This document shows positions 1 through 10,099 of a stretch of DNA of 64,000 nucleotides, in pieces (the first letter of the stretch is position 1; every line of letters starts with the position of its first letter). The position numbers and the translations under genes are program-made. Source of the DNA: Isoetes taiwanensis (Eukaryota; Streptophyta; Lycopodiopsida; Isoetales; Isoetaceae); NCBI GenBank assembly GCA_021234155.1, contig JAJEKV010000054.1, positions 122,001 through 186,000 of the forward strand. The letters are read 5' to 3'. The notes beneath the pieces were generated by a model. It was given only the letters and a program-made list of their open reading frames with translations. It searched no databases and was not told where the DNA came from.

Positions 1-720
1 GTTATACTGAAAAAACTTTTGGGCCCTTCGGGCCCTAGTAAATACCTAGGCGCTTTAACTTTTAAAGAAACACGACTTGTCGAAGATATATGAGAAACTC
101 CATTCAAGCACAATTGTTAGGATAACACAAACAATAATGGTTTGATCCAAATATTGAGAACTTTTCTCATGTCCAAGTGATGGACTTTGCATGCATTGCA
201 AGTGCACCTATATGTAATGATAATCCGTTTGGCGAACTTTTGATGATAATAACCGTTGTATTTCTAAGCCAAGTTAAAGGAAATTTTAATTATAGTTGTG
301 GCCTTTGGAAGAGGAGAGGTTCCTGCTCAAAAGGAAGCCTTCTAGGATATTTTAAGGAATCGACATGCAGATCACAAGCGGACAACTACAGTAACTTTTA
401 GACAATAATTGAAGTCCTTTTGTAATCGGATGGCCTGTGGGCAAATCCGATCTAGCTCCAACGAACTAGATCCAGCACCTATGATTGCCTTGTGGCAACT
501 CCAGGCTAGGAAAGCTTCAGAAGGAGAATGCCCCAAGAAGTCTTCAACAGAATGCCCCAAGAAGTCTTCAACAGTATCTCGTTTGAAACACGACTCATCT
601 TCCAGATCTGCTCTGCAGTGGTCAACAAATTTGTCTCGATGCATTCGCAGGTAAATGGGAACTATAATAAAGCAACACATCCATGGTTGAAAACTAACGA
701 ATTCTGCTAATCCCTACCTT
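1..720. other. No gene seen; short tandem duplication only
   Basis: I find no coding region I can support here. Open frames on both strands are short and share no recognisable motif. The only structure is the 24-bp tandem duplication at 525-572, which makes a short repeat in every frame crossing it. Confidence 0.5.
525..572. repeat. 24-bp perfect tandem duplication
   Basis: Two identical 24-bp units lie head to tail at 525-548 and 549-572, each starting AGAATGCCCC. Because 24 is a multiple of three the duplication would keep frame, but no gene is evident around it. Confidence 0.9.
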
Positions 721-1355
721 TGTAATCATAGAACTTTGTAATTGACTTGAGGCATGTTTTTTCAGATGCATGTTGCACATAGGGACTGCCAATATTCCTT
801 AGCTGCAGCATTCAAGTGTAAAGATGTATCCAACGAACGTTTTACGGCTCAAAACAACTTGACAATCATTTTTCAGCATGGAATGCGAGACAATTGGAGA
901 AACCCCTGTAAGTCTGGATCAAATATTCAATAGAGTACATCTGCGTGACTCATTGGAAATGGGTTCAGACGAGAAATGGGTTCAAGAGATAGGTGTACTT
1001 ACCTTCCAGAGCATTTTTGCTCGTGAAGAACAATCAGAACATCTCTTTGCATGGACTCATGGCAGAACGAGAAATCTTCAACTCTTAGGAACTGCTTGTA
1101 TTTCTGTTATGATTCATTACCCAGCTATGGTGGGAAGAAAATCCAGCTATGGCGGGAACACAAGCCCATGGTAACAACTGCAACCACCAAAATGTCGTAT
1201 ATCAGAAGAATCATGTATGGCTTTCCCAGGACAGAAGTGCTGCCATTGTAATCATAAAACTTTGTAATTGACTTGAGGCATATTTTTTCAAATGTATCTT
1301 GCACATAGGGTCTGCCAATAGTCCTTAGAGCTGCAGCATTCAAGTGTAAAGATGT
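721..1355 (+). repeat. Pair of about 107-bp direct repeats 0.5 kb apart
   Basis: The segment at 721-827 and the one at 1247-1355 are the same sequence with a few substitutions and small indels. Both start TGTAATCATA and end GTGTAAAGATGT. The 420 bp between them holds a 98-codon open frame (878-1174) that I do not recognise and whose last codons lie in the GCTATGG motif cluster. The repeats could be two copies of part of one transposon, or a local duplication. Confidence 0.85.
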
Positions 1356-2056
1356 GCAGAAAAATATAGACAGATGCATTCAAATAATATACAAATTGTT
1401 TTTGAACAGAAACAAAAGACATACCTCACATTGGTGGGCATGCCGGAAGGCTACAACAAGCTTGCAGTTGCGTGTCCTTGTGAAACATAGCAGATACTAT
1501 CAAGATCTCCATATATGGATGTGAAGATTCCGCCCGACCTCAGCTTGAAGAAAGATATGTCCCCATTAAAATGCCGAAGGGGCTCATTCCAAAACAATAG
1601 CTGTACCGAATTTTCTGTGGAGATGAAGGAAGCCAGCTTGCTGAGACCCAGCTATGGCGGGAAGAAAACGCCAGCTATGGCAGATTCTAAAACAGATTCT
1701 CCAGCAGTGTTGTTGTAACCAGCAGTCTTTTTCCACCATGAGCTAACAGAAGGCGTTTTCTCATCGGCTGAGTTGAAAGAAGTAAGGAAATCCTTGACTA
1801 CGGCTCTTTGTGCAGGGGTGAAGGATCCATACCAGATGAGATAAACAAGTTCAGAAAGATGTCGATGATAAGAGAGTCTGGCGTCGAAGGCAAACACAGA
1901 GGCATAGATTAGAGCTATGAAAAACGGGATTCGGAAGGCCATTTTGCAACAAAAAGCTTGAGAAAAGTGAATGCAGGATGAGACAAGTATGTATAGCGAA
2001 TCCAGCTATGGCAGGAAGACAAGCCCATGGCAACAATCCCAGGATAGAAGTGCTGC
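1121..2056 (+). repeat. Five-copy CCAGCTATGG motif cluster
   Basis: The motif CCAGCTATGGCGGGAAG and close variants starts at 1121, 1143, 1648, 1671 and 2002. Two copies (1143 and 2002) continue into a shared AAGCCCATGG(C/T)AACAA block. Further on, CCCAGGA(C/T)AGAAGTGCTGCC occurs at 1225-1244 and 2037-2056. The cluster surrounds an EXORDIUM-like fragment on both sides, which suggests parts of one transposon family. Its class is not clear from sequence alone. Confidence 0.75.
1652..1942 (-). pseudogene. EXORDIUM/PHI-1-like N-terminal fragment
   Basis: The frame starts with a hydrophobic, signal-peptide-like segment (residues 1-20), followed by two hallmarks of the EXORDIUM/phosphate-induced-1 family: LIWYGSFTPAQR (about residues 35-46) and PSVSSWWKKTAGY (about 64-76). 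Known members are secreted cell-wall proteins of about 300 residues linked to brassinosteroid-responsive growth. Here only about 80 family-like residues remain. The last codons (AIAGVFFPP and stop) are encoded by the GCTATGG repeat, so the gene is cut by that repeat. The same repeat lies just upstream of the start. I infer a gene fragment trapped in or broken by a mobile element, and not a working gene. Confidence 0.72.
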
Positions 2057-2204
2057 CGGATTCCTTGATATCCTAAAATCCTTGATACCCTAAAAAGAAC
2101 CCTAAAAATAAATTGGGAGGATATTTGCATGCATCCAACTTCTACACAAAAAAAAAGCCTCCACCACAAGATTTGCCCCTTTCCTAAAATCAACGGCTAA
2201 TAAA

Positions 2205-2320
2205 TGGGTGCACTCTAGAAATACTATTTAGTACACCTGGATGAATACGGCCACTAAATCATATGAAAACCTTAGAGAAAACAGTACAAAAACAGAAAAA
2301 AAACCCCCTGTTATAATGCT
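2205..2320 (-). repeat. Dispersed repeat, inverted copy of 27261-27370
   Basis: Read on the minus strand this segment starts AACAGGGGG, runs into a T-rich stretch, and continues through ATATGATTTAGTGG to TCTAGAGTGC. The same order appears on the plus strand at 27261-27370 with about three quarters identity by eye. The sharp ACAGGGG end next to poly-T suggests the terminus of a DNA element, but I found no matching second end. Confidence 0.65.
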
Positions 2321-3944
2321 AGATATTGGTCATGCATTTGACCAATGTCATTAAGCGTATCCACGTGGTTACGTGGTCTTCTTAGTCCTCTATACTCTTG
2401 CATCTTTCATGCCTCAGGAACACAATGTATATGTAATTTTATAATCCATAGCTTATGGATCGATATCCTCATACACCATGACCTTCAAGGTCCCATGGGG
2501 GGGTGATTTAATATATTTATTTATTTATTTATTTATTCTCCGCCATTCCGCGAATCATACCTTGATTCAAGTAGCAATAGTTATAAAGTGTCGGACATGC
2601 TATACCTTCACCACCATTGTCAAAACCTAGACTTCTAAAGTGATCTTCCTTTCATGAGCTGGGTACTTATAATCCAGTTTCCACCTTAGCATAGTACCTC
2701 CTTAACATGGTCTATAAACCACTTCTCCATCAGATATATGGTGCTATCCAGTCTCCTTCTACGTTGAATGGCAATATATATGCCGCATAATAAATCAATC
2801 CTCGTAATTATTAGGTCCAGTATTTCACTTAGATACCAAACATCGTCATACCAATTTTCTCGAGTATCCATCCAAAATAGGGATATCTTAACACTCCTTA
2901 TTCCCAACATTCAAAAGACTTCTACTTCGGTAGTAGCCGGGACCTCCTCGGTCATCACCATCTAATGTGCTCAGGCGGACCGGGCATGGTTTCGATGCTT
3001 CCGCCGCGTGGACACCATCGTCACTGGCGGCTTCGTCGCGGATACAGACGATTGCATAGCCATAGCACGCTTAAAAGTTTAACGGGACCGGGCGGTACCA
3101 ATTACGTCGAATGTATATGTCGGTTTGTATCTATGCCCCTGTAAAATATAAGAGTCTCTCAGATGTGTGATAAATTTACGAAAACAAAGAATAGAATAAA
3201 TAAGTAATTCAAATGTAAGAATATCGGGACGTCTGGTAAATGTATAAACATAACCAATGAATTAATATGTGTCCTCATGTGATTATAATCTATGCTAAAG
3301 ATAGAGAGTGTGAGTGTGGAAACATTAACGATAATCCAAAGGAGCAAACTATTTAAACATATAATCAAATATAATAGAAAAAGATAAGTATATATATCTT
3401 ACACAAACTTCTGAGGGAATAACGAGACTTAGATAATGTTATAACAAGGTTATGAATAATAAATGAAGAATGTCTGTCTGTAATTAATATTAAAGTATAT
3501 AGGTCAAAATGGCAAATACAGTATAATATATAATTCTATTAAAGGGTAGCTATAAACATCAGGGGCAAAATAATATAGGAGTTGTTAAAATCGTAATACA
3601 ATAGGAAAATAAAATTTTGCTACAAATTACATTAAGCCTGGCTGTAATAAAATCACTTGCAAAGTGAAGGGAGAATATAATAGATATATACACAGAAGTT
3701 AATATGATTAGAATGACTGCGACGTTAATAACTCTGTTTTATAACATAACAACAAATGGAAGTTCTTTATATCTATACCTGTCTTTAATATATAATCAGT
3801 TATCTGTATGTATCAAATGAATGATTTCTAAAATAGATAGACTGTAAGCTCGTCACCACGAATGAAATAGTGAGACTTCCACAAACTTTGACTGTTCATT
3901 TTTTTTACAGTCCTAAGCGATGATCATGTCTGATATATACCTCT
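2321..3944. other. No gene seen; AT-rich with a (TTTA)n microsatellite
   Basis: This 1.6 kb is AT-rich and has no supported coding region. A (TTTA)n microsatellite lies at about 2508-2536. A short hairpin (TTGGTCATGCATTTGACCAA) sits near 2325-2345. A GC-rich island occurs at 2975-3060. A 74-codon minus-strand frame at 2686-2910 has a weakly protein-like composition, but I cannot assign it. Confidence 0.4.
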
Positions 3945-4062
3945 ACCGCGGGGGTTTTTTAATCCGGGCAGTAATCCGCTTGCTGCGTTTTTGTATTGGG
4001 TCCCATAGACCGATTGGTCTCCGTGGACGATAAAAGTACCTTCCTTCCTTCCTTCCTTCCTT
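3945..4062 (+). mobile_element. 3' end of a LINE with (CTTC)n tail
   Basis: The last 30 bp before the microsatellite (TCCGTGGACGATAAAAG) match the end of the LINE at 61.8-63.8 kb (TCCGTGGACGTTAAAATA), and both then run into CTTCC repeats (here 4039-4062). Target-primed LINEs commonly leave 5'-truncated copies that keep only the 3' UTR and tail, and this fits that pattern. No coding sequence remains. Confidence 0.75.
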
Positions 4063-4471
4063 ATATCCCAAAGTTATAAATTGCACATTACAAGTCATTT
4101 CAAACTTCATCACTGGATTCCTCTTCCTATGGAGCACAGGAGCTCGATGATCTGCTTTTTAGGTTTACCATTCACGCCTCGGCAGTAATCTCCTTAGACG
4201 GAGTCACAGGAAACTGAAGACTCAGCACACCAGCAGGATTTACCAGAACAAAAGAAACTTTAAGCTTTTATAATTTTGTTTCTGATATTCTGTTAAAAAC
4301 TTCAATCAGTGTTTTAATTTTAGTAACTATCCTCCTCTGGAGTGTCAAGGCCATTTTCCAATTTGGCCTTTAGTACAGGGGGTTTCCCCCTGTCTTTTTG
4401 TATTACCATGTAATTACATGTAATATAATACTACTGCCGTTTCCACAAAAAAAAAAAAAAAAAAAAAAAAA
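4063..4471 (+). mobile_element. 5'-truncated L1-type 3' end with poly(A)
   Basis: The segment ends in TACTACTGCCGTTTCCAC followed by about 25 A residues (4447-4471). The block TGTAATATAATACTACTG before the A tract is also found, reverse-complemented, at the 3' end of the minus-strand L1 at 17513-17560 (CAGTAGTATTATATTACA). I therefore read it as the 3' UTR of a related L1 inserted on the plus strand. Its 5' limit is uncertain, and it abuts the (CTTC)n LINE tail. Confidence 0.65.
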
Positions 4472-4479
4472 ACTTCATC

Positions 4480-6235
4480 ACTTTGAACATGACAACGTCT
4501 GTGTGACTTATAATCCCACGCTATCTCTTTAAGGAGGGGAGACTTCCTTCCAATGTATGATGTGCCTTGCAACAAGAGTAATCTTGATGCTGAGGACAGC
4601 ATCATTTTTAAGGTGGGGAGAATGTGACGTTCCACATATTTATACGCATATTTAAGTATAAATACATGACACGTCACTATGAATAATTAATGGCACATTA
4701 ATTATTCATAAGCTAAGGTTAGCTATGTTAATAATTAAATTATAAAGGTGGAAACCTAACCCAAAACCCTAATTCGAATTTAGGGCTTATCCTAATATTA
4801 AAAAGGGCTAAAATACCAAATTAGTTAATTTATGACATGCCACCTGGCCCAAATCGATTGGGCAAGGTAGGGTTTCCATTTTGGACACCCAAATTAGGGC
4901 TTTTGTGCCCCAATTCGAATTGGGAGCAATTGGGGATGGAGGAGGAGCAGCAGCAGCCAGGCGCCCTTCAGTTAGTCGAGATGGAGCAGCCCAAGACCGA
5001 TTTGACGGTTAGTCAGTAGGTTACTTTGTTGATTTATAGCATAGCGCCTCTCTGTGGTGTGTTCTCTCTCTGTTTTCTCTGTGGTTTACCTGTTAGACTA
5101 ACCCTTGATTGATATGGTGAGTATTCTTATCTCTAGTCTCTGTACGTGCTTTGGTTGATGGTTTAGTAGTTCTTTGCTTAGTTAGCACTCCGGAGATGGG
5201 GGATTACGGGGGGTAGAGACCTATGAGCCCATGTATTGTAGTATGCTCCTAGATAGAGCCCTCGTATTATTCCCATTAGATGCGGCGTGTACCAGAGCCC
5301 ACTTAGGGTCATAGACGCTATGGATGGGCTTAGCACCGGACAAAGGAACACAAAGTGGTGAAGTGGAGGTGGGGTCTTGCATGAACATAAAAGGCTCCCG
5401 AGACTCCTACTGATTGAGCTAGGCGATAGGCCGGTCCACGAGGGGCGGGTATGGGTCCGACACTCCACAGGGGTGTAGAGGTGTGACCCGTATGGGGCAC
5501 CTTGCACTTTGAGTAGATTTAGGGTGAGTAAGTCGGGCATGCGGATGCGGGGGTCGCTGATGCGCCGCACGTATTCTCTAGCTCACCCATGGAACCACTT
5601 TGTGATTCGGAAGGGGCGCTTCCCCGACTGCCTCATCGGACGGGGGCTTCATGAACCCCGGAGTAGGCTCAGCGGGGTGATGCCTCGAGCCCTGCGTCTC
5701 CAGGAAGGCTATAAGCGGCCATAGCGTGAATTGACCCATCCGCAAAAAGTGTGCAATGGAGGGGCGGATGGAGTGGACAACCCTAGCCGACGTTCTATGC
5801 AGGTAACACCGTGTTATACCTGCCTCTGCCGATCTCTTGAGACCGAGCCGCCGGGTCTATCCTCACAGGAGTCTGAGCCGGGGTAGAACCATGGGTTTGG
5901 GGTGTTTTTCTTAGGATTAGATGCATATTCTTTGCCGTTAGTACTTGGATGGATGTGCCACCCTTCGTGGTGGTTATTTATATATATTTATGTTGTGTGC
6001 TAACATGTATTCACGCTTCCGCGACTTAGGAGTCCCATTGAAGGCGTGGGCCGAATGACACCTCCGTGTCCTTCACCCGGGCATCTTTCTATAGATGGTC
6101 CGAGTTAGACGGAGGGCCCTGCTCATGGTGAGCTGATTGCCATGGGAGGGGGAAGTCCCCGTATGTATACGTCCGGAGCGCCGTATATATTCAGGGAGCG
6201 TCACAGCTGCCCTGCAAGAAATACTGCAATTCTAG
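4480..6235 (+). mobile_element. Possible gypsy 3' end and solo LTR
   Basis: A purine tract (AAGGTGGGGAGAA, 4610-4622) is followed at once by TGTGACGTTCCAC, the layout of a polypurine tract and LTR start. The following 1.6 kb has no coding region and mixes promoter-like AT-rich sequence (4630-4830) with GC-rich blocks (5180-6200). I could not find a second copy of this LTR in the window or its right boundary, so the call rests mainly on the PPT-LTR junction. Confidence 0.35.
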
Positions 6236-6379
6236 TTTGTCCATGTGTCTGCCATGTCATTCTAGAATTAAAGTGGCAACATGACTACCTTTGGATTTCC
6301 TATATTTTTATCGTGCGGCCAGAGAAATTGGAAACCTTTGGGAAATTGCCTTCTCTCTCTTCAATGATGGCTTTCCTTT

Positions 6380-6570
6380 TGTCAATGGTTCCCATTGATA
6401 GACACGTGGCATGATCACGATCGGGATCAATGCCTTGACATAAGACGGTGATCTCATATTATGTTGTGCACCGAGATCTCTTGCTATATATTGTATTTCC
6501 TTTCTGTCATACAATATCGAGTTTCCTGCTCTTGCTTGTTCATTAGTATCTGACTGGTCCTATATTCACA
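6380..6570 (+). repeat. 5' LTR of outer copia
   Basis: It starts TGTCAATGG and ends ATTCACA. It aligns along its length with 16771-16961, sharing for example GAGATCTCTTGCTATATATT, which contains the likely TATA box (TATATA). Differences between the two LTRs are numerous by eye, so the insertion is not recent. Confidence 0.9.
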
Positions 6571-6582
6571 TGGTATTAGAGC
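6571..6582 (+). promoter_or_regulatory. Primer-binding site of outer copia
   Basis: TGGTATTAGAGC directly follows the 5' LTR. It differs by one base from TGGTATCAGAGC, the standard plant copia primer site complementary to the 3' end of initiator methionine tRNA. Confidence 0.85.
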
Positions 6583-6639
6583 CACTCTTCAGCTGAAGTA
6601 AGGATAGTCTTCCTTCCCTGAAGAATTGAGAAATCTAGA

Positions 6640-7200
6640 GAATATGGCAACCGTAAGCTCAAGCTCAAAAATCTGAAGCCACAAACCTTTGATGGAAAAG
6701 GTTTTGAAGGCTAGAAGCAGATGATGAGGCTTTTTCTGAAAGCTAAATCGTCTAGAGAATTGTGGATGGTACTGAGATCATCCCCGTGTTGGATGACAAG
6801 CCCACGGTGGTCAATTGAAGGTGCATCTTCAATGGCGGCAGCGAGATGATGGGGCTCTTGCTTGCATTGCCATGTGTCTTTCACGAAACCAGTTGCAACT
6901 GGTGAAAGGAGAGCTTGATAAAGACAGCCATCATCTTTGGCAGTTCCTGAATGAAAGGTATAGGAAGTGCTCAGAAGTTGAAGTCATGCAACTTTATAAT
7001 GAACTAGAAGCTATTCTATACAATGACAAGGAGGATCTGCGTGTTCATATAGCCAAGCTTCAAGAAAAGTATGACCTTCTTGCAGATGCTGGAGAACAAT
7101 GTGCACTCTCTCAAGCCCAGTAGAAATTCCGAGTATACAAGTCTCTGCCCAAATCTTGGGACCACGTTGGATATGTAAAGGAAAACAAAAAGCGTTGGGA
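6640..7200 (+). pseudogene. Outer copia gag, left part
   Basis: Reading frames here carry copia Gag features: an early PQTFDGKGFE-like segment near 6680, and the stretch VKGELDKDSHHLWQFLNERY followed by VEVMQLYNELEAILYNDKED within 6815-7123, typical of UBN2/Gag-polypeptide domains. The frame is broken by stops and at least one shift before 6815. It runs on as a KFRVYKSLPKSWDHVGYV-like segment after an in-frame TAG at about 7121, then is lost where the minus-strand copia is inserted. The zinc-knuckle half resumes at 13464. Confidence 0.75.
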
Positions 7201-7285
7201 CTGAAAAAGCTGTTGTTTTCTATTGATCTCCATTTTTTGTACACAGCTAGCTCGGTGCTAATTAGAGAAACCACCATAAGCTCCT

Positions 7286-7401
7286 GGAACTCAGGAACCA
7301 TTGCACCGAGCTCCCACAATATCTGGAACAACCCTAACAATCTAATTTTAACAGACAATATGCCACTTGTCACGTACAACGGTAAAATATAATTCCAATA
7401 C
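7286..7401 (-). repeat. 3' LTR of inner copia
   Basis: This segment (GGAACTCAGGAACC to TTCCAATAC) repeats at 13340-13463 in the same orientation with few changes and a 9-10 bp indel. It is next to the element's purine tract. The outer edge is not precise, because the detectable match stops at about 7286 without a clear TG/CA terminus. Confidence 0.75.
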
Positions 7402-7558
7402 TCCCCTTCAAGTGCATAACAGAACCAAAACAAACCAAATAGACTACAAACATGAAATACGACAAGCTGTAAACACATCATTCAAACCTGCAAACAGAGT
7501 AACTCCTCTTCAAGAGGAACTCCCTATCAACTAAATCGTAGAGCACAGAAGCTCCCCT

Positions 7559-7925
7559 TTAGCTGCAACCATTCATCCGCTTGCTTCCATGTTTGGTCAA
7601 TGCATCGGCAGTCATGAGATGGGTGCTCAAGTATTTGATGTTTACCTTTCCTTCTTCTACCTTTTCCCTGGAAAAATAGTGTTGTGTCTCTATATGCTTA
7701 GCTTTGGTGAAATTGCTGGGATTTTTGACCAAGCTAACAGCAGCTCTGTTGTCATTAAAGATCATAGTGGGATGTTTCTATTCTGCACAGAGGTCCTTCA
7801 TCAATCTTTGGAGCCAAATTGCTTCCTTTGTTGCTGCACATACGGCCATGTATTCGGATTCACACGTGCTGACAGCTATGGCTTTCTGTTTTCGACTGGA
7901 CCAACTGTTTTCTCTTCTGCTTTGC
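7559..7925 (-). pseudogene. Inner copia RNase H, C-terminal part
   Basis: On the minus strand the segment encodes SEYMAVCAATKEAIWLQRL-like residues, an in-frame break, then FNDNRAAVSLVKNPSN and HIETQHYFSREKV, ending near TADALTKHGSK. This is the standard end of copia RNase H, with its DN-x-A and H-I-E/D motifs. The N-terminal half of the same domain lies at 10100-10250, across the inserted L1. Confidence 0.8.
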
Positions 7926-10086
7926 TTGCTCCAAAATCTATCTATATGCAGCTAGAGAAAATTGTAAGAAACTTCATTTGGGGTAAAAGTCATCTTATCA
8001 ATTGGAACTACCTAACTAAGCCAAAATCAAAGGGAGGCATTGGATGTAAAAATATTTTCCTTCAGGGATCAGCTTTAGTTGGCAAATATATATGGAAAGC
8101 TCTATTCCAAAACAATAATCCAGCTACTGTCTTTATTAAATATTGGCTGGAAAAATGTAAATTTAAGGGCCATCCAACAATTGAGCATTTCCTGCCTTCT
8201 TCTGCTTTCTTTCCAATCCAACCTGCTCCTGACATTTCACCAATTATGAGGAATATGATTATTGCTTGAAATAAAATTTTGGGTTGCTTTGAACATTAGG
8301 GGGGCATATAATTTTAATTCTCACACTTCAATTTTTTGGAATTCTACTCTTTCAAACTCCAGAAGCACTCCTCTTGCATTCAAGCATCCTAGAATCTACA
8401 GGAAATGGAAAAATGCTGGAATCAATGTCATTGGGGATCTTCAAATAGATAACAGATGGATCACATGGACAGCTTTAAAAAGGAAGTTGAATGGTACTCT
8501 ATCTGATAAAAAGCTTTATAATTACATAAAAGCCTTTTTATCAAATATTAATATCGGGACTAATGCCTTGCCTATGGACTGGATTTATAAAGGTAAGCCT
8601 AAATATAAGGTTTCCAGGTTTACAATTTGCTTGCAAACAATGATAAGCCTTCTGAAGCTAAACATTACTGGAATATCAATGATGACTTGGATTCTAAACT
8701 TTGCAAAAATATCTGGCTCTCTTTCTGTACCCCAAGAATTTCCTTCTTCATTTGGCTAATGGCAAATAAAAGCCTTCCAAATTTGGAATCTGCAGCCAAG
8801 CTTTACAATCCTAGCAGAATAAAAAAGGGACTGGCTCCAATTTCCTCTATGTGTCCTATATGTCAAGATTCAGCTGAGTCTATGACTCACATCTTCCATT
8901 GTTGGAAATTAAATGATTTATGGAATTGGTGTGAAGATAAATTCAATGTCAAAAAAGTTAATTCCTTTATTGATTATTTTCTAACCAATGATGCTTTCTA
9001 TAACACTATTCTTTTCATTATATTGTGAAATATCTGGAAACACAGGAACAGATGCCTATATGGGAATCATTCGACCTCCATTTTTTGGATTAAAATAAAC
9101 ATTATCATGATCTGCAAAGTACTGCTACTGTTCAAAAAGGGCAGACTAATTCATTAAATGATAAATGGAATAGTATTGGGAGTTTCTATGGAAAGTTTAA
9201 TTTATTCAAATTGCATTGTTCAAATACTAATAGTAGTCTTTATTATGATTGTGCTAGAATATCTGGAGTTCTGCAAGAGGGATCTGGATACTAGCTTTGA
9301 TCTTAAGGAAGCTATCAGGTATAAAGGTCAGATCAACACTCAGGTGAATGCTCATCAGGACTATTATTGGAAATCAAAAATTCATGACAGAATCTTCCCA
9401 AGCCTTGAAGAATTTCCGGTCTCTGAGATCCAATGGGCATATGAGTTCTGCAAGAGTACTTATCATATGTATACATTATTCTAGTTTATGGAAACTACCA
9501 GCATGCACATGACAGAGAAGCAGTTCAATTTCTACAGGGAATGCTACTACTATCACAGAAAGCAGATATATATGGAAACTTGCTTATCCTAATGGCCATC
9601 TCCTGTGTCTCTGATTTGCTGGAGTGTTTGGACTTGGGAAAGAAAACCAACTTTATCCTGAAGCCAGCTTTCTCTGACCGATTCCCATTCCTTGATCCAT
9701 AGGTTCTGTTTCCTCATTTAACTTGCCATTGTGTTGTCATCTTCATCTTTATCTTTCAGGTAATTGGCGACTCTATGCTACTGCTACAAAGATTTTCAAA
9801 TATTTCAGACTGTCAAGAAGCAGAACTCCAGTTTTATCTTCCAGCTTTTATTTTCTTAAACTCTCAAATCAGGATTTATCAGTATAATTTAGTTACAATG
9901 CATATCAATCCATTATTTTTTGGATATGCACTAGGATAATTCCAGACTTTACTCTATGTTTTGCTCAAACTTGTTCCAGTATGTTGATCTCCCTTGGTCA
10001 AATATTTGGATATCATGTATTGTTTAATCTATAATGAATGGAAAAAATCTCATTCCCTCAAATAAAAAAGAAAAACAAAAAAAAGA
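7905..10086 (+). mobile_element. 5'-truncated L1-type LINE inside copia RNase H
   Basis: A plus-strand L1 fragment starts within the last part of the reverse transcriptase domain (VFSSALLAP at about 7908) and ends in an A-rich tail (10061-10086, AATAAAAAAGAAAAACAAAA). It separates two halves of the copia RNase H, one ending near 7925 and the other starting near 10090. 5' truncation with an A-rich 3' end is the normal product of target-primed reverse transcription. I could not define a clean target duplication. Confidence 0.85.
7908..9484 (+). pseudogene. L1 ORF2 C-terminus with zf-RVT
   Basis: The first part (VRNFIWGKSHLINWNYL, then KGGIGCKNIFLQGSALVGKY) matches the post-RT region of plant L1 ORF2 and the paralogous stretch at 18991-19428. 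After a frameshift near 8265, a zf-RVT region follows, with CPICQDSAESMTHIFHC at about 8850-8905 giving a C-x2-C-x8-H-x3-C set. A further 108-codon frame at 9158-9484 continues the C-terminal part. At least three frame changes and stops make it non-functional. The 3' UTR fills 9485-10060. Confidence 0.8.
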
Positions 10087-10099
10087 ACCACTCCCCTTT

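Noticed and set aside
5178-5724. 130-codon minus-strand and 71-codon plus-strand frames
   Set aside because: They overlap each other inside the probable LTR and contain no known domain.
7011-7481. 156-codon minus-strand frame across the copia junction
   Set aside because: Antisense of the outer gag joined to the inner LTR; it crosses the insertion boundary, so it is not a real gene.
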